Notes under the pieces: model-generated
Told to the model about the DNA's origin: nothing
Seen by the model: only the letters and a program-made list of their open reading frames with translations
Database searches by the model: none
Made by a program: the position numbers and the translations under genes
Shown: piece by piece, positions 40,751-51,559 of the stretch
How the letters are laid out: each line of letters starts with the position of its first letter
Position numbering within the stretch: the stretch's first letter is position 1
Assembly (NCBI GenBank): GCA_951804985.1
Contig: OX638130.1
Span: 108,574,040-108,638,039 of the forward strand
Direction: 5' to 3'
From: Dryomyza anilis
Lineage: Eukaryota; Arthropoda; Insecta; Diptera; Dryomyzidae
DNA length: 64,000 bases

Positions 40751-41534
40751 GTCGCCGTCTTTACATTTCGTTACAATTTACAATTTAATCCGCAATTTTT
40801 CGTCACAATTTTTTCGCGTTTATTGTTTTTTCTTTTTTTAGTTATTTAGTTGTTTGTTTCGTTATTGTTTCGTATATGTTGACGACAGTTGTCCTGCGGG
40901 GCCATCATCGTATCGTGCAAACGGCCACAAGTTGTTTTGTTTTCTTTAGTTTTCACATTGTTTGAAAACTTTGTGCAGTGCAATTTTTTTGTGAAATGTT
41001 GTTGGAAAAGTGTAAAAAAAAGTGCAAAAAAGTAAATAAAATAAACTCGGGCAACAAAATCATGTGAAACAATAAGTCGAAAATAAGTTTAGCAAAATTC
41101 GGCATGATCGCAATGTCAATCAGTGCCGGCCGGTCGTTTGAGGTTATGCGACAGCTTAGGGTAGCAGGTGGCCAGGGGCTGCATTCGAAGGTCGCTGTAA
41201 GAAAAGTTCCAGTTGCTATCAAAGTGTTTTTGTGTAGTGTTTGTATTAAATCGTGTTGTGCGTAATCTAAAGTTCTTGTCGTCGTTTGCAGAACGGAAGC
41301 GGTGCAAGTGCGGGTGCGCGTTCAACGAAAGTTTTTTTATATTCGTTCTTCATCTATGTGTGCGTCGAAAGTTTTTATAGTAGTGCGCGTTCGATTAATA
41401 TGTGCGCGAGTGTTTCCTATTTTGCAGTTGGCCCTTTTGGCATATAATTTTTTGTGTGTCCGCTCCGAAAGAGTTCTATTTTAGAGAAGGTATTTAAAAT
41501 ATATACTTCAAGACATTTCACAAATACATAAACG
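40745..41534 (+). other. Probable 5' leader exon(s) of a second gene
   Basis: GC-richer, fly-leader-like sequence ending at a consensus donor (AAACG|GTAAGT, 41535). An internal mini-intron is possible: donor GCT|GTAAGA at 41197, acceptor GTCGTTTGCAG at 41291 (95 bp). If spliced, an ORF from ATG 41104 reads through 82 codons (31 + 51) to TAA at 41445-41447; this is more likely an upstream ORF than the main product. The coding exons of this gene are not identified; it would extend rightwards. Confidence 0.45.
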
Positions 41535-42218
41535 GTAAGTTTTTTAATATAAATATTACATAATAAAATAGGTATTTACATTTTTTAACAGCCACTATAT
41601 TAATTAAAATCCACGACCCTTTAAATAAAAAATATAAGTTCAAAAATGCTCAAGTTTCCAAATATATATACATATATATTTTTGTTTTGGAAAATAATGT
41701 TTTATCAAAAAAAAGGAAAATGTGAAGAACATTTAATATTATTTTTTTGACATTTCAAATAAACTTGAGGATTTCATGTAACATTTAACGGTTCCAACTC
41801 CTATAAATAACGGATGATTTAAAAAAACACGTGACAAATGAAATGTTTATACAAATGGTTATTGAGCCCTTTATATATATAACAAAGTTTCCATTTGTAT
41901 TCATATTTTTAGTAATTTTCTGAGTTGAATTTTACACACACTTTCTTTCAGGCCAATTCTAAATAAATTATTCACACAAATTATTTTTGGGAGAAATAAA
42001 GTTTTGTATTGAATTTATGTACATTTCTCAAAAATAGTTAATAGAAATGATTTATTTAGATTTGACCTGGTTATTTTTATTTATTTACCCATTACATTTT
42101 GTGTGTGCCTTAGCAATTAAAGGGTTTCCCCAGACAAAAAATATGCAAGGAAACTGGTATTATAATAGTAGTTTTCAAGAAAACTCACAGGAATATGGTA
42201 GGAAATACACATTACATA

Positions 42219-43480
42219 AGGACTGCGTCGAATAAAATTGTCCGCTACAAAAATGAAAAAATCTAGAAATCTAGTAATCGAATTTTTATAGAATAAAATA
42301 TTTTATTTTGCAAATTATTCTTTAGATTTAAAAAAAAATATAAAAAACCAGAAATTAATATTTTTTAATAAAAAGTTTTAATTTTTCCGGAACCCCCGTC
42401 CATTAATGTTGTAATGGTAGTGTCCGACACACTCACAGCTGCTGAAGACCACTTTCTTTTAAAGTCTTTTTTGTTGTCTTCATCTCCCTTTTTACTAAAG
42501 CCAGTATCTCTCAATCGGCCTGAGTTCTGGACAGTTTGGTGGATTGGCTCCTCTAGGCACCAAAATCACTGCATTTTGTTGGATCCATTCTAAGGCCGTT
42601 TTGCTGTAGTGACATGAAGCGAGGTCAGGCCAAAAAAATGTGGACACTTCATGTTGGCGTAAAAATGGAAGCAATCTCTTTTGCAAGCATTCCTTCACAT
42701 ATATTTCGCTATTAATTGTACCCGATGTCACGAATGAGCTGCTCCTTTTTCCACAACTGCAAATTGCCTGCCATTTTTTTGTCATTTTTTTTTATTTGAA
42801 TTTTTCAGCGACATTTCCTCGAGAATCGGCTGTATAAAATTCCTGCCCAGGTAGCTGAGAAAAGTCCGCTAAAACATAAGTTTCGTCGTCCATTATGCAG
42901 CAATCGAAGTTAAAAAAAAAAACTTGGTTCAGCTTTTTAGGTCGTTGTTTTGCGATTTCATTTTTGACGGCATTTCTATCCGGAACTTTTTGGACCTTGT
43001 ACGTCTTCAGCCCAGCTTCTTTCTTAGTCCTGCGCACGAAAGATTCTGAGCAATCCGCCTTTCTCGCCAATTTCCTTCCGGATATGCTTGGATCTTTCTT
43101 TAAAATATTCACAACCTTCTTCGACTTTTCACGATCATGTGGTCCTTTTTTTACCAGAACCTTTATTCCGATCAATACTCAGGTCTTCCTTAAAGCGGTT
43201 AATAACGCGAGAAATGGTCTTAGGGTTCGCCCCTAACTCCTTGGCAATTTTGTTAAAAAGACCAACTAGGTTGTTTTTGAAAAATTTTAATTATATTTTT
43301 TCGCAGTTCCACTTCGTTTGCCATTTTCGCGTTAAATAAATTTTGTATTGACTATAACTGACACAAACTATTTTCTGCCATTTAATTCAGAGCTACTATG
43401 ATCAAATTTTTTTAACTTGAATCTTGCAATAGCACATTATGGGAAGATATGTAACGGACAATTTTATTCGACGCAGTCCT
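42219..43480 (-). mobile_element. Tc1-like transposon C (DD37E type), 1262 bp
   Basis: Same 25-bp terminal repeats and TA flanks (42217-42218, 43481-43482) as copies A and B; antisense like A. Shares with A the 18-bp deletion between KMTK and WQAI. The transposase (start near 43323) is split: ORF 43175-42792 ends in a stop after NVAEKFK, and ORF 42785-42495 runs to RPIERYW, where a single-base change breaks the frame. It is inserted in degenerate ~100-bp repeats. Confidence 0.92.
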
Positions 43481-43489
43481 TAGCAGGCA

Positions 43490-43910
43490 TTTTGAATTTT
43501 TAAAAATAATCAGGTTACCTACAGCAGGATTTACGCACGAAACTGGTATGTTCAAGCCTATCCCTAACAGGCAAAAGCATTTTTCTGTCAGTTTTGGTTT
43601 TGAAGTTTTGAAAGGTATCTTTATAGCTAGAATATGGAAGGGAAAGGTAGCCTCCGAGTAGCAGGAAAACACATTGTATAGGAATTTCTGTTTTGAAATT
43701 TTATAAAGCTTCTTCGTAGTAGGAAACTGAAAGGGAAAGGTAGCCTGCGAGTAGCAGGCAAACACATTGTATAGGAATTTCTGTTTTGAAATTTTAAAAG
43801 TTTGATCAACAAGTTGTCGACAGAAAATTTTGTTTACATTATTTCTGTTTTGAAGTTTTAAAAGCTTGATCAACAAGTTAATGATAGAAAATGTTGTTTA
43901 CAATAACAAA
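43490..43910. repeat. ~100-bp tandem repeat
   Basis: GGGAAAGGTAGCCT(C/G)CGAGTAGCAGG followed by ACACATTGTATAGGAATTTC occurs at about 43630 and 43733; partial units with GAAACTGGTAT are at 42150 and 43535, on both sides of Tc1 copy C. The minus-strand frame across it is open (154 codons) with the repeated KISKQKFLYNVF, but shows no family. Confidence 0.6.
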
Positions 43911-43924
43911 TTTGCCTTCAAAAA

Positions 43925-46175
43925 TGTTCAGTATTAAAATTTGTTGGCAGTTATTCGTTACGCTTCAAAAAAAAAATGTATGCCACGCCGCGTCTTTTGT
44001 GCGTTTGTTTTTTTATTTAATCGGTGTTCATTCCGGTATGTTAAGTCGGTTTGTTAAGTAAATATTTTTTCTATCGCCGCGATCTATGCTGATCTACATC
44101 AGGATGTGACCAGCGACTGGCTCTTTTTGCCATTTTCGCCCACAACATAATCTTCTTGTTGTACAAAACGTGTTTTGTTATTGCTTACTTCGAAATTTTT
44201 GCAATTTTTTTAACTTAGCTGGAAAAGCAAGAAAAACTGTTTAAAATTGTCAATTTTGCGATTTTTCTATGGTATAAACTACGTATTTATTGTTGGGTTT
44301 GCAAAGAAAAAACTTAAATTTTCTATGTAACTTGATTTAAAAACGTAATTTAAACTGGTAGACTTGACCGTTTTTTGCACCAAAAAATTGCAACCAAATT
44401 TTATTTCATATAAAAAATAGCATTTTATTGTATTAAAATTAAATTTATATTAAAATTCGTGGTTTAACCTTCAGATGCACTACCACCTGTTGATGTCATT
44501 CTCATACTAATTATATTTCCGTGTTTTAGGAAGTGGTAAAATCACATATTCATTATAGGCAATTATTTCTTTTTGAACTGTAAAATATTTTTAACTTTAT
44601 TTATATTGATTGCCAATGATACGTTTTTGAAATTCAACATTGAGAGTATAATTTTGTAAAAGTTATAGTGATTTTATTAGTTTTAAATCCTGATATATTG
44701 CGTCATTTACCTTTTAAATCGTGGTATCTCAGTATACTTCGGATATGAATAATTTTGGTACCAAACGACGCGAAATATAAATAGCTATTTTAACGTTCTT
44801 TCAACATTAAAATAATTTTAACAAAACTTTTTTTTTTTAAAATCAACAATTTATTTCACTTCTTAATGTTCAGAATAAAATTTTTAAATCCCAAATCATA
44901 TTAAAAAAATATTTGTATGAAAATATTTTTTAAAACTAAAATCTAAGAAAAACTAAAAAATATTAATTTTACAACACAAAGTACAAAACAACAAGTTGTA
45001 ACAATGAAAAGTTATATTAATTAACACCACACTATCATATGTCATCAAAAACTCAATTTCGAAAAATGTGGACTTGACACTTTTTTTGCACCATACCCTT
45101 CAATTAAACTACAGTTGCTGTTATCAATTGTGCGCTATTATTTCTAAAGGGCCTATCTCGATCAGGTTCCCTGATCAGGCTTTCTGATCTTTACCTTATC
45201 CTCACCCTATATAATTCAATGTATATTTAAATTCTTCTCAAACTGATTTTACCAAATTTGAAACCTTTCAAACAAAAATAGTTTTGTGAACTAACATCGA
45301 GAAAATAAAACTTTAAAATAACTTTAAACTTCGGTGCAAAACACTTTATAATTAAAATAAATTTTTTAATGTGATACTTTAATTTTTAAATCTAAAGTGT
45401 CACTTTAATTTTTTTGCAAGAGTACAAAAAATTCTCTCAATGAGCGTCTGATCGTATGGCCATTGCCTGCGTTACCTCTCTCTTTATCTTTATTGATCTT
45501 TGTTGTAATTTTTACCCATTCAGACATCCCTTTTATTCGTACAGTTCTTCAAATTGTGCGTATGAACTATGTTCTACTGGCTTGAAGATAAACTGTGTTA
45601 AATGATATACATTGAATTTTAAAGTGATAAATTTCAAATTAAAGTGTTGCACTTTAAATTCGTCAAATCTTTAAATTGATAGCGTGAACTTTAATATTTA
45701 AAGTGCATTTTTTTTCTCGGTGAAGTTATCCCAATAACTTTTGCAATGACAAAAAGACAACGTTTTGAGTCTAAATAAGATATTTCATATTTTAAAACAT
45801 GTTGAGAATTTGTATTTCTTTTGCGTTTGAGTTTAACATTTATTTATTAGAATATATTATTTTATTAGAATAGTTTTGCTACCCAATTTTATTATAAAAG
45901 TTTTTTTTAATAACATCTCGATCATATTATATTAATACCTACGATATCCAGAAGGTTTTTTTCATAAGTGTCACATCAGGTTTTATTAAATAAACTTTAG
46001 ATCAGTATTTTTTATGAAGGTTGGATCAGGTGCCTTACGTGGATTTTAAATTTGGATTACCTTAGTCGACCCTGATCAGTATCATTTCAGGTGGCCTTTC
46101 GAGGGATGCCTTATCGTATTCTGATCAGGGATGGTCAGTAATTGTAAATGTTTTTTAATCTGCGTGTTTCTACTC
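43925..46175. other. Unassigned AT-rich stretch
   Basis: No gene recognised. A somewhat GC-richer patch at 43975-44180 (CGCCGCGATCTATGCTGATC) could be regulatory. GACTTGAC...TTTTTTGCACCA occurs twice (44361, 45071). CTGATCAGG-type blocks at 45160-45195 and 46070-46135 may be ends of a decayed element. Confidence 0.4.
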
Positions 46176-46176
46176 A

Positions 46177-46253
46177 AGAGAATCTTTCTAAAATACGACA
46201 TAATTTGCATTTGACTTTTATATTTTTGACAAATGTGGTATAAAAAATGTTAA
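46177..46253 (+). repeat. Direct repeat left of gypsy fragment
   Basis: About 77 bp (AATCTTTCTAAAATACGACA to ATAAAAAATGTTAA), nearly identical to 47461-47540 and in the same orientation. The two copies bracket the pol fragment exactly. Confidence 0.85.
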
Positions 46254-47450
46254 TACACGATATAAGCAACCATCTTGTAGCTTTAAGCTCTGCCACTGTG
46301 CCCAGTTAGCTTTAGTTATTGGACTGTCCGCAGCTATATCTTCCCTTGATGGTTTTCTTTGCTGTTCCTTGAACATCATGATTTTTGTGAGGTCGAGATC
46401 ACTCTTTTGATCAATTTGAATTTGTTCCGGAGTCCATTTTTCATCGGGCAAAACATTTAGCAAACGAATGTCAATTATGTTTTCTTTTCCTTCAGCTCTT
46501 AAACAATGTCTGCATTCTAGTTTACATGGGCGTCGTGACAGAGCATCTGCATTTCTATGATTTCCTCCCTTACGATGTTCGATTGAGAAATCGTAGCTCT
46601 GTAATCGTTCTATCCAACGCGCAATTTGGCCTTCCGGATCTTTGAACTGAAGTAACCATCGTAGTGCTGCGTGATCGGTTCTCAAGTGAAACTGTTGTCC
46701 GTACAGATACTTATGGAAATTTTTCACACTTTCAATTACAGCAAGAAGCTCCCTCCTGGTGACACAGTAATTTCGCTCGGGCTTGGACAATGTTTTACTG
46801 TAGTATGCGATCACTTCTTCCTGCCCATTGATTACTTGAGAGAGAACTCCGCCTATTCCGTATCCGCTTGCATACGTATCAAGTATAAATTTCTCACCTG
46901 GAATTGGATACGCAAGAATTGGTGCCGAGCACAGTAGATTTTTTAATTTCAAAAACGCCCTTTCTTGATCATCACCCCATTGAAATGCACGGTTCATTCT
47001 ATTCAATTCGTGAAGACGCTGGAAACATTGGCAAAACCTGGAACAAATCGCCTGTAGTATGTACATAGCCCCAAGAAGCTTCGAAGGTCATGTAGGTTCT
47101 GTGGTCTGGGCCACTCTTTTACGGCAACTATTTTATCCTCGTCGGTATGTACACCTTCTGTGGTAACTCGATGACCCAGATATTTGACTTCTTTCTTAAA
47201 AAGTGAACATTTCTTTGGGCTAAGTTTCAGTCCCGCACTTTCCAATCGAAGAAAAACTTCTTCTAGATTTCTTAGATGTTCGTTGAAATCCTTGCCCATA
47301 ACAATTATGTCATCAAGGTATACCAGGCATGTTTTCCAGTGTAAACCTTTAAATACGTGCTCCATTAACCGCTCGAATGTAGCTGGGGCATTGCACAGTC
47401 CAAATGGCATTACCAGAAATTGCCATAGTCCATCGCCAGTACTGAATGCA
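46246..47450 (-). pseudogene. Ty3/gypsy pol fragment (reverse transcriptase + RNase H)
   Basis: The upstream ORF (47410-47003) reads MPFGLCNAPATFERLMEHVF, CLVYLDDIIVMG and YYRRFVPGFA, the palm and thumb of reverse transcriptase. After a frameshift near 47010, the second ORF (to 46246) has FQWGDDQERAFLKLK, an RNase H region with RTDHAALRWL and GGNHRNADALSRR. The RNase H motif usually read as DAS is YAS here, so a catalytic Asp is lost. The RT N-terminus, integrase, gag and LTRs are absent. Confidence 0.9.
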
Positions 47451-47460
47451 GTCTTCTCTC

Positions 47461-47540
47461 GAGATAATCTTTCTAAAATACAACATAATTTGCATTTGAA
47501 TTTTTATATTTTTGACAAATGTGGTATAAAAAATGTTAAA
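47461..47540 (+). repeat. Direct repeat right of gypsy fragment
   Basis: Second copy of the ~78-bp sequence at 46177-46253, with a few substitutions and one-base length differences. Confidence 0.85.
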
Positions 47541-47939
47541 AAAATCAATTTATACAGCAGACATTTTGAATCAGACAAAAAAAATTAAAATTTTCAGCAA
47601 AGTGAGTAAACTGGAGGTCAAGAAAACGTGCCAATAGACAAAAAATGTGTACCTGAAATTGTACCTAATCTTAAAATTACTAAATTTTATATGCACCGCT
47701 ATGTAGGTATCTGGTTATTGAAATTACGGGCATCAATCTTATAAATAACTTTAGCTTTAAATATTGTCTACTTTAATTTGTTGTTAATTAAAAATATAGG
47801 TAAATTTAGGATCTGCAACATTTTCTTTGATTATCTGCACTGTTAGGTTTTTCGTTCTGCGTGAAAAGTATTCTTAATAACTGCTTTTTTTACGCCTTTC
47901 ATGTTTTTTTTTTGTTCGTCCTTTTTTGCAGTAGTCATT

Positions 47940-48089
47940 CTACAATTTGATTATTCGTTTCTTGTTGACTAGAAGCAAAGTGTGTATTTTGTGTTTGCTG
48001 GGAGCCAATTTAAAATTCTTCAGCATGTCCTGCGTTATTTTCTCGTTACCATTATTTTCACTCTTCACTGCGAGTGAACTGTCCGTCAA
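47940..48089 (-). CDS. Candidate terminal exon, unassigned protein
   Basis: On the minus strand, acceptor CTTTTCTCACTTTCAG (ends at 48090) is followed in phase 0 by 49 codons and TAG: LTDSSLAVKSENNGNEKITQ then DMLKNFKLAPSKHKIHTLLL... The composition is clearly more gene-like (about 40% GC) than the neighbourhood. No family recognised, and upstream exons were not found. It could be a retained fragment. Confidence 0.35.
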   Translation of the reverse strand: MTDSSLAVKSENNGNEKITQDMLKNFKLAPSKHKIHTLLLVNKKRIIKL

Positions 48090-48179
48090 CTGAAAGTGAG
48101 AAAAGGCGAAGCAGACAAAATGATGCAAAAACTATGCGATATACACAGTGCTGCTAGCTCAAATTAATCCTTGTCTAAA

Positions 48180-48640
48180 GGCTAATTCGCAGCAATGGCA
48201 ACTTCAAGCCAAAAATGACCAAAAACGGAGAAAATTCTGATTTTCGGCAGCAAGCGACAAAGTGAGCGAGATAACTGCAAAGAAAAGAAAGAGACAAAGA
48301 GTGAGTGACTGATTGCTGTTGTTGTTAGAAGAATATTTTTTATAGTTGTTTGCTGTCGGTCTTTTGAAAAAGAAAATCTAAAAAGAAACAACTTGGTTTT
48401 AGTTTTTGTTATTTTTTTTCAACTGTTTTTTTTTGTAGGTCTTCTTAACAATTCTATTTAAAATTTGAAATCCTTTTTTATTTATTAAAAATTTTATTTT
48501 TTCTATTTTTAAATAAATTGTCTGACCACATAATACTACACAAGGAAGCCATATATTAAAGTTGGTTATATCCAAATTTACTCTATGTTGGATACACACA
48601 TGCATTTAGCACTAATTGAAAATTATAATTCGGTTCTAAT
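48180..48640. promoter_or_regulatory. Possible promoter-proximal region
   Basis: GA-rich tracts (GAGCGAGATAACTGCAAAG, AGAAAGAGACAAAGAGTGAG) and unique-looking sequence between two exon-like segments on opposite strands. No core promoter can be assigned. Confidence 0.2.
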
Positions 48641-48934
48641 GAAGATGTATATGCTGCCAAGGATATGCGCAGTGCAGACACAGCAAAGCTTGACCATTCA
48701 GGATATTTCCTGTTTGTGAACCACAATACGTGTGGCATGGACTAAATACGAACGTCTATTACAAGCAAAGATCCCATAGAAAAAATATTTTCTTATACTA
48801 TTATAAAACCAACTATGTTGAGAAAAATAAATTTATTTACAGATACAATAATTAATCCATTGAAGAAAATTTTGTAAAGCATGAAACCTATATAGCTTTC
48901 TTGAGTTGTTATTTTTTTTTTTTCATATACATAG

Positions 48935-49110
48935 CCTTTCAATTTTCCAACTGGTCACCTTTGTCCTGGGGCTTTGTCTGGGTACATCTGGGTTTTGTGT
49001 TGTCCAGCAAGTTATTGCTGTGATCTCGGTCAGCTCTTATCTTCACGCCTGGTGTGAGTGTTTACAGGGAGCTAATAACATGATGCAGGCGCTTCCTCGC
49101 CAGAGGGAAA
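48935..49110 (+). CDS. Candidate internal exon with hydrophobic segment
   Basis: Acceptor after a long T tract (TTTCATATACATAG) and donor GAAA|GTGAGT bound a 176-bp GC-richer block. The open frame reads LSIFQLVTFVLGLCLGTSGF, then CVVQQVIAVISVSSYLHAWC and a polar tail; the first ~40 residues are hydrophobic enough for one or two membrane spans. The minus strand is closed in all frames. It could belong to the gene whose leader ends at 41534. Not a protein I recognise. Confidence 0.35.
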
Positions 49111-49619
49111 GTGAGTTATTGCACTGCAGCAAATTTACGTAGATTATACCGCTATCTATTCAGCATTCTAATGCAAGTGAGGTTTTAATGAAAAAGCCAA
49201 TGAATTTATAACTATTTAAATATAATGAAATGGAAAATATTCCTATAGTTGAAATGTTAAACTGAATTGTGTTATGGGTTTTCAGGACCGATGTATAATA
49301 ATTATAGACATCTTTGTAGCAAAGACATTTTTCAACATGTCAATATTTCAATACTTTCTGCTATTAATACATTCATTATATGTAGTTTTTTAGTAAACAT
49401 AATATGATTGCAATCAATTAACGTGAATTCTCCATTTTTTTAAATGATTTTATGTAAATATTATAAGAATTATATTGACAGTGACAATTGTAAATTATCC
49501 CATCCCATAATATGTGCTAAACTATAGTGGGAAAAGCCTCTTCAAAATCGCCTTTAAGATTTTATAGAGCATATTATGTGAATGACTAGGCTAATCGTAA
49601 ACAAACCATAAAGTGAGTA

Positions 49620-50085
49620 AAAATTTCTCAGACAGCCAAGCTGCCATTAGAGCTATATCCACGGACAAGATGAAATCCAGGGTGGTTCTACAATGTAATG
49701 AGGCCCTTGCTGATCTCTTACTTGTTGACACAGTGGACATTATCTCGATCCCAGGACACTAACATTGAGGGGAACGAAACAGTCGACGAATTGGCAAGAA
49801 ATGTATGAGAAATGGACACAATCTCAGTCATAACCGGAAGACCTCTCCAATTTCTAAAAAACGAGATAAGCTTATGGGCTTATCGACTTCACAAAAGATC
49901 ATGGGAAGAATCAAGCGTGGGCCAACCCACTAAATCAAAAACTCATTATACCTTATCAGATCGGTTTCAGTCTGATCAAATCAGTTGTGTAAGTCTCCTT
50001 TATAACAGGCTAACTCTACAGAACCTAATTGATTCAATAAATGCCTATCACTTTAAAAATTGGCTTGCATTAATTCCATAGTTAC
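49620..50085 (+). pseudogene. LINE remnant, RNase H C-terminal part
   Basis: Frames read VVLQCNEALADLLLVDTVD, then NIEGNETVDELARN, then LQFLKNEISLWAYRLHKRSW and YNRLTLQNLI. This is a decayed RNase H/tail region of a different LINE lineage from 9740 and 32870. Stop codons and frame changes are present. Confidence 0.6.
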
Positions 50086-50439
50086 GGAGACGACATCCAG
50101 CTATTTATATCATTAAATAATTTGGATCTACATAAAGACCTATGTTGGCTAATATAATTTATGAATCATTATCAACTTCCCCAGAGATTTCGTCCAGTAG
50201 TGGTCCAAGTTTTCGATTTGGTGGTTTATAACGAATTATTAAATTTTCACAAAATAAATCTTACTCTGAAAACCACAAATATTTTTTCTTCGAAAAATGT
50301 AAAATAAATCAAAAATATCCAAAAATTCTAAAAACTTAAAAAATCATGTATTTTTTTTAAGTGGATAAAATTACTATTGACACGCACAATTTTGAAGTTG
50401 TGAACTAGGGAACTAGCATGAACACCAAATACAATGCCA

Positions 50440-50808
50440 GTCTTCAGATTTACAGAAGATAAACTTTGCAAACAGGTTCCACTTTGGGCTCACTAGGCTA
50501 TTGTGAAGGCTACCTCTCACGATGGACAAAAATTACACTCTTTAAGTTTAGTCATCATGATAGTCCTATTTTATGGCGCTGAGATACGAACGCTTTCTTA
50601 TACCGATTAAAAGCGTTTGAGGATTTCTTTAGGAAAATATATGGCCCGATATTTGTTGAAAATGCATATACAGGATCACATTTAAATTAAAATTGTCAGA
50701 CGCTCCTCCGTAGGCTGGATGAAAATGCTCCAACAAAAACGGCGTTCAACTTAGGAGATGGCTTCTAAATCTCCGGTAGAGCGACCAAGTATTAGACGTG
50801 GTTCCAAC
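50440..50808 (+). pseudogene. LINE reverse transcriptase C-terminal remnant
   Basis: Reads VPLWAH-AIVKATSHDGQ, LFYGAEIRTLSYTD, KRLRISLGKYMA and VRRSSVGWMKMLQQKRRST, the recognisable but decayed pattern of the region after the RT domain in RTE/CR1-like LINEs. It is interrupted at 50808 by a hAT-type MITE, after which GTTCCAAC is repeated. Confidence 0.55.
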
Positions 50809-51547
50809 TAGAGATGGGCGCGTGACTCTTTTTGATGGCGGACACGCACGGGCAGGTGACTTGCACAAGCACGAGCCCGACGAGTAAATTAACAGACACA
50901 CACGAGAAGCATGATAAAGCAAGGGATTTAAAATGACACGAAGAAACACGGAAAACACGAACAAAAACACGGAAAACATGACAAAGCAGGCGAAACGTGA
51001 AAAATAATATCGAAACCGTTTAGATTTTGGAACCGGAATCGTTATTAAAAATGTGTGGAACTGGAATCGGAAACCATATATTTGTTTCTGGTTGGAATCG
51101 TAATCGCTATTTTAAAATCCCTGTCAGGGAACGCAAACAACCGGAATTGGAACCTTTATTAAAAAATGTTTGGAACCGGAATTGGAACCGGAACCACAAT
51201 TTTAAAAATCATGATACCCGAACAGGAACCGATTTCCAAAGGGTTTTAGTCCCTTTAATAAATAATTCAAAAATTAAGTTTGTTAATGTTTTATTCTCTT
51301 AAATCCACAAGTAAAACTAAAACTACAGATTTTTAAGAAAAGGTTAAAATACCACGACATTTTTATTTTCTGAAGCTGGAAGTATGGATTTTTAAAATTG
51401 TGTAAAATTATAAAAAAATTGTTTAATGGGCGCGTGCCTGATTTTTGAGGCACGGGCACGACAGCACTAGCACGCACGGAGATTTGCACGCACGAACTCA
51501 GATTTTCGGGCGTGACACGAAAAAAGCACGACACGCGCCCATCTCTG
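50809..51547. mobile_element. hAT-type MITE, 739 bp, nested in LINE remnant
   Basis: Ends TAGAGATGGGCGCGTG and, inverted, CAGAGATGGGCGCGTG. Exact 8-bp duplication GTTCCAAC at 50801-50808 and 51548-51555. The interior is non-coding, with GGAACCGGAATTGGAACC-type repeats and CACGCACGGGCACG-rich subterminal parts. The ends and 8-bp duplication fit the hAT superfamily. Confidence 0.9.
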
Positions 51548-51559
51548 GTTCCAACTAAG

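Noticed and set aside
43412..43876. 154-codon minus-strand ORF
   Set aside because: Formed by a ~100-bp tandem repeat whose unit happens to keep frame, and it runs into the end of Tc1 copy C.
46671..47588. Plus-strand ORFs of 88 and 134 codons
   Set aside because: Antisense shadows of the gypsy pol fragment.
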